From UBA2185 sp964564625 (GTDB lineage Bacteria > Desulfobacterota > Syntrophia > Syntrophales > UBA2185), in assembly GCA_964564625.1 (NCBI GenBank), contig CAZMBE010000015.1:14637-78636 (forward strand): DNA of 64,000 nt. Reading direction: 5' to 3'. A model generated the notes under the pieces. The model was not told the origin of the DNA, ran no database searches, and saw nothing but the letters and a program-made list of their open reading frames with translations. Numbering within the stretch: the first letter of the stretch is position 1; every line of letters begins with the position of its first letter. Below, in pieces: positions 61,305-64,000 of the stretch. Made by a program: the position numbers and the translations under genes.

Positions 61305-62090
61305 ATGAAAATATTGTTTATTGGTGACATCGTTGGTAAGCCGGGAAGGCGCGCAATCAGAGAACTGATTCCTGATATCATTTGTCAGCACCAGATTAAC
61401 TTTGTCATTGCGAACTGTGAGAATGCGGCTGCCGGATTTGGTGTAACAAGAGAAATAGTAGAAGAACTTTACAGTAACCACATCAATGTATTGACTTCGG
61501 GAAATCATATATGGGATAAAAAAGAAATAAGAGAGTTTGCTGAAGACTATAAAACACTTCTAAGGCCAGCTAATTATCCAGACGGTTCACCCGGGTGGGG
61601 AAGTGTTGTTGTGCCCAATTCGTCGGGGCTAAGTATCGGTGTGATTAATTTGGAGGGCAGGGTCTTCATGAAACCCATAGATTGTCCATTCAGAAGAGCG
61701 GAAAGAGAGATAGAAAAAATGAAGAACTCTGCAAGGATTATTATTGTTGATATCCATGCAGAAGCGACATCAGAAAAAGAAGCTATGGGATGGTTTCTTG
61801 ATGGACGAGTCAGCGCTGTTTTGGGAACACACACACATGTGCAGACAGCCGATGAGGATATTTTGCCTGCCGGTACTGCGTATATAACAGATGTGGGGAT
61901 GACAGGGCCTTTTAATTCAATCATCGGAATAAGAAAGGATGCCATTCTGGAAAGGTTTTTAACTCAGGTTCCGAATAAGTTTGATGTGGCCAAAGATGAT
62001 GTTCGCCTTCAGGGAGTCGTTCTTGATGTTGACAATAAAAGTGGTAAAGCTGTGGGGATTGAGAGATTGACTGTACACTTACGCAGCTAA
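61305..62090 (+). CDS. ymdB: YmdB-family metallophosphoesterase
   Basis: A 261-residue protein with the metal-site motifs LFIGDIVGKPGR, ANCENAAAGFG, TSGNHIWDKKE, DIHAEATSEK and LGTHTHVQTADE. This is the TIGR00282/YmdB family; the Bacillus protein hydrolyses 2',3'-cyclic nucleotides and influences biofilm formation. It is coupled to rny, whose RNA products may be related to its substrates. Confidence 0.92.
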   Translation: MKILFIGDIVGKPGRRAIRELIPDIICQHQINFVIANCENAAAGFGVTREIVEELYSNHINVLTSGNHIWDKKEIREFAEDYKTLLRPANYPDGSPGWGSVVVPNSSGLSIGVINLEGRVFMKPIDCPFRRAEREIEKMKNSARIIIVDIHAEATSEKEAMGWFLDGRVSAVLGTHTHVQTADEDILPAGTAYITDVGMTGPFNSIIGIRKDAILERFLTQVPNKFDVAKDDVRLQGVVLDVDNKSGKAVGIERLTVHLRS

Positions 62091-62121
62091 AGAAGGGCAG
62101 AGACCGATGATCGATTTGTGT

Positions 62122-62143
62122 TGTGTGTAATTATATACACACA
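62122..62143. promoter_or_regulatory. Palindrome upstream of tyrS
   Basis: TGTGTGTA-ATTATA-TACACACA is a perfect 8+8 inverted repeat in the 103-base ymdB-tyrS gap, 50 bases before the tyrS start. It could be an operator. There is no room for a T-box. Confidence 0.4.
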
Positions 62144-62193
62144 TGCTGATAGAGAATGGTTTTTTGAATTGACGTTCAACAGGTGATAGGAAA

Positions 62194-63477
62194 TTGAAAA
62201 GCGTATATGATGTTTTTGCCGAGAGAGGCTTTATAGAACAGGTTACGGATGAGGCGGAGTTGCGAGCCCGTCTTCAAAATGAAAGTATTACTTGTTATAT
62301 TGGCTTTGATCCAACTGCAAAAAGTTTGCATATAGGAAGCCTTGTTCCGATCATGGCATTAATGCATATGCAGAAAAACGGACACAGGCCGTTAGTCTTA
62401 ATAGGGGGTGGGACAGGCCTTATTGGCGATCCGAGCGGTAAGTCTGAAATGCGTCAGATTCTTACACGTAAAGAAATTGATGTAAATGTATCGTATCTGC
62501 AAAAGCAGCTCGCGAAGTACATAGAGTTTACAAAGGGACAGGCTGTTTTATTGAACAACGCGGATTGGTTGACTAAACTCGGCTATATAGAATTTCTGAG
62601 AGATATCGGACGGCATTTTAGTGTCAACAAGATGCTGGCTGCGGAGAGCTATAGAATGCGTTTGGAAACAGGCCTTAACTTTATCGAGTTTAATTACATG
62701 CTCCTCCAGGCATATGACTATCTTTATCTGTTCAAAAACTATGGTTGTGTCTTTCAGATGGGTGGAAATGATCAATGGGGAAATATGTTGGCTGGCAGCG
62801 ATCTTATTAGAAGAATAGAAGGGGAAAATGTTTTCAGTATGACCTTCCCCCTCATTACAACATCGCATGGCCATAAGATGGGAAAAACAGAAAAAGGGAC
62901 TGTGTGGCTGGATGCGGAATTGACGTCTCCCTATGAGTATTATCAATACTGGATCAATACAGAAGATTCCGATGTAGAGCGATTTCTGGCCTTCTTCACG
63001 TTTTTGCCCATGGAGGAAATAAAAGAAACACGAAAACTTTTCGATGCAAGATTGAATATGGCCAAGGCTGTTCTGGCTTTCGAGGCAACACAAATAACCC
63101 ATGGTCGTGAAGCTGCAATTGCAGCCTGGAGAGCTTCCACAACAGCCTTTAATACGAAGCCTGTAGAAAGAGAAATATTTCCTTCCAGTGACATCCCAAG
63201 AGAAGATGTCACACGAGACTTATCAGCGGTTCCAGCGACTAAAAAAACCCGTGCTGAACTTGAAAAAGGTATCCCTGCCTTTGAGCTTGCATATTCAGCC
63301 GGGTTAGCGGTGTCAAAGGGAGAAGCGAGGCGATTGATTTCCCAGGGTGGGATTTATGTCAACGACCGTCCGATAGAGAGATTCGATGAGAATATTGATA
63401 TACGCTGTCTTAACGAGCATGGAGAGATACACCTGCGAAAAGGTAAGAAAAAACATGTAGTTCTCACGCTGGAATAA
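62194..63477 (+). CDS. tyrS: Tyrosyl-tRNA synthetase
   Basis: A 427-residue class I synthetase. The HIGH-type motif is in PTAKSLHIGSL (near 45), the KMSKS loop reads GHKMGKTEKG (near 227) and a C-terminal S4 RNA-binding domain is present (AVSKGEARRLISQGGIYVND). It follows the TyrRS-1 (TyrS) layout of about 420 residues. The start is a TTG preceded by AGGTGATAGGA. Confidence 0.96.
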   Translation: MKSVYDVFAERGFIEQVTDEAELRARLQNESITCYIGFDPTAKSLHIGSLVPIMALMHMQKNGHRPLVLIGGGTGLIGDPSGKSEMRQILTRKEIDVNVSYLQKQLAKYIEFTKGQAVLLNNADWLTKLGYIEFLRDIGRHFSVNKMLAAESYRMRLETGLNFIEFNYMLLQAYDYLYLFKNYGCVFQMGGNDQWGNMLAGSDLIRRIEGENVFSMTFPLITTSHGHKMGKTEKGTVWLDAELTSPYEYYQYWINTEDSDVERFLAFFTFLPMEEIKETRKLFDARLNMAKAVLAFEATQITHGREAAIAAWRASTTAFNTKPVEREIFPSSDIPREDVTRDLSAVPATKKTRAELEKGIPAFELAYSAGLAVSKGEARRLISQGGIYVNDRPIERFDENIDIRCLNEHGEIHLRKGKKKHVVLTLE

Positions 63478-63880
63478 TTATTTTTAATTAATAGTGAAAT
63501 TTGTCTTGACTAATGAACGAAGAATAGGTAGAAATGCCAACTTTTTTGATTCTTGACATATTTTTATTAGTTGTATAATATAGTTCTTGAAAAATATTGT
63601 GACTGCGGCGAAGTGAAACCCCGATTACAGATGGGTTAACTGATACAATCTCAAAAGCCATTAGTAAGTCTTTTAGATAACCTCAGTTCTTCATACTACG
63701 CAACGACGCATTGAGTAATTTTTAACATTAGATAAGAAAAAGTATTGACAGAGCGAAAAAATTAAGTTAGTTTGAAAACTCGCTTCTGAAAATCGTTCTT
63801 TGGAAATTGAATAGTGGGATAATAGATTTGTGGGTCCTTTTTTTTCGAGAAAAGATGGAGAGAAATCTCTATAAGGATTA
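63478..63880 (+). promoter_or_regulatory. rRNA operon promoter and leader region
   Basis: A 403-base stretch without a gene. A promoter with perfect hexamers, TTGACA (63553-63558) and TATAAT (63574-63579), has a 15-base spacer. A second candidate is TTGACA (63745-63750), 17 bases, TAGTTT (63768-63773). A boxA-like antitermination element, CGTTCTTTGGAA, is at 63794-63805. AGAGA/TCTCT near 63859-63870 forms a small hairpin just before the rRNA. Confidence 0.7.

Positions 63881-64000
<120 letters not shown>

Overview
The window is a chromosomal segment of a Gram-negative bacterium with moderate G+C. It carries an LPS-heptose gene (rfaE2), beta-barrel and lipoprotein genes, a TolC/HlyB/HlyD exporter, ZapA/ZapB and 6S RNA. 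The last 120 bases are the 5' end of a 16S rRNA gene. The 16S wording and the gene mix (RNase Y, YmdB, a short Obg, Jag, and DUF3187, DUF3300 and DUF2950 proteins) best fit a deltaproteobacterium in the Desulfobacterota/Syntrophales sense. That assignment is inference, because no database search was possible.

Layout. 1-9.4 kb: the 3' part of a large RTX calcium-binding protein gene, followed by its type I secretion operon (TolC-like, HlyB-like, HlyD-like). 9.4-14.0 kb, minus strand: an rsfS-comF-rfaE2-dksA-priA run. 14.3-18.6 kb, plus strand: a TIM-barrel isomerase, two DppB/DppC-type permeases without their ATPases or binding protein, and a PAS-PAS-GGDEF diguanylate cyclase. 18.6-19.1 kb: a frameshifted Tim44-like remnant. 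19.3-22.6 kb: a compact SIR2 deacetylase / GNAT / NRDE / NUDIX / HDAC-like operon closed by a strong terminator. 22.8-30.5 kb: accessory envelope genes, namely CsgG/FlgT-like secreted proteins, a DUF2950/DUF3300 pair carrying a 5-bp microsatellite and a 33-bp minisatellite, a HerA-like ATPase and a small exported protein.

30.7-35.2 kb: the classic rpmH-rnpA-yidD-yidC-jag-mnmE cluster on the minus strand. rpmH is small and was read directly at 35029-35166. Where dnaA often lies there is a DUF3187 barrel protein instead. 36.5-43.5 kb: uvrB, an L,D-transpeptidase, uvrC, mntP and ogt, which is largely DNA repair. 43.5-46.8 kb, minus strand: rplU-rpmA-csp, a terminator, then obgE-proB. 46.9-49.7 kb: two uncharacterised genes, hpt and a zinc-ribbon/DUF3426 protein. 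49.7-53.9 kb, minus strand: a purine operon purD-purH-purE plus tsaC. 54.2-58.6 kb: two tandem CNNM/CorC proteins, a GlmU uridylyltransferase domain without its acetyltransferase half, and dusB. 58.7-63.5 kb: zapB-zapA-6S RNA, rny-ymdB and tyrS. 63.5-64 kb: the rRNA leader with promoters and a boxA-like element, then 16S rRNA.

Most of the window is ordinary housekeeping DNA. The parts most worth a second look are the deacylase/acetyltransferase operon, the repeat-tract pair at DUF2950/DUF3300, the structured leader near 14.2 kb, the broken Tim44 gene, and a family of dispersed palindromic intergenic repeats. I did not find a CRISPR array, prophage, insertion sequence or recognisable defence island.
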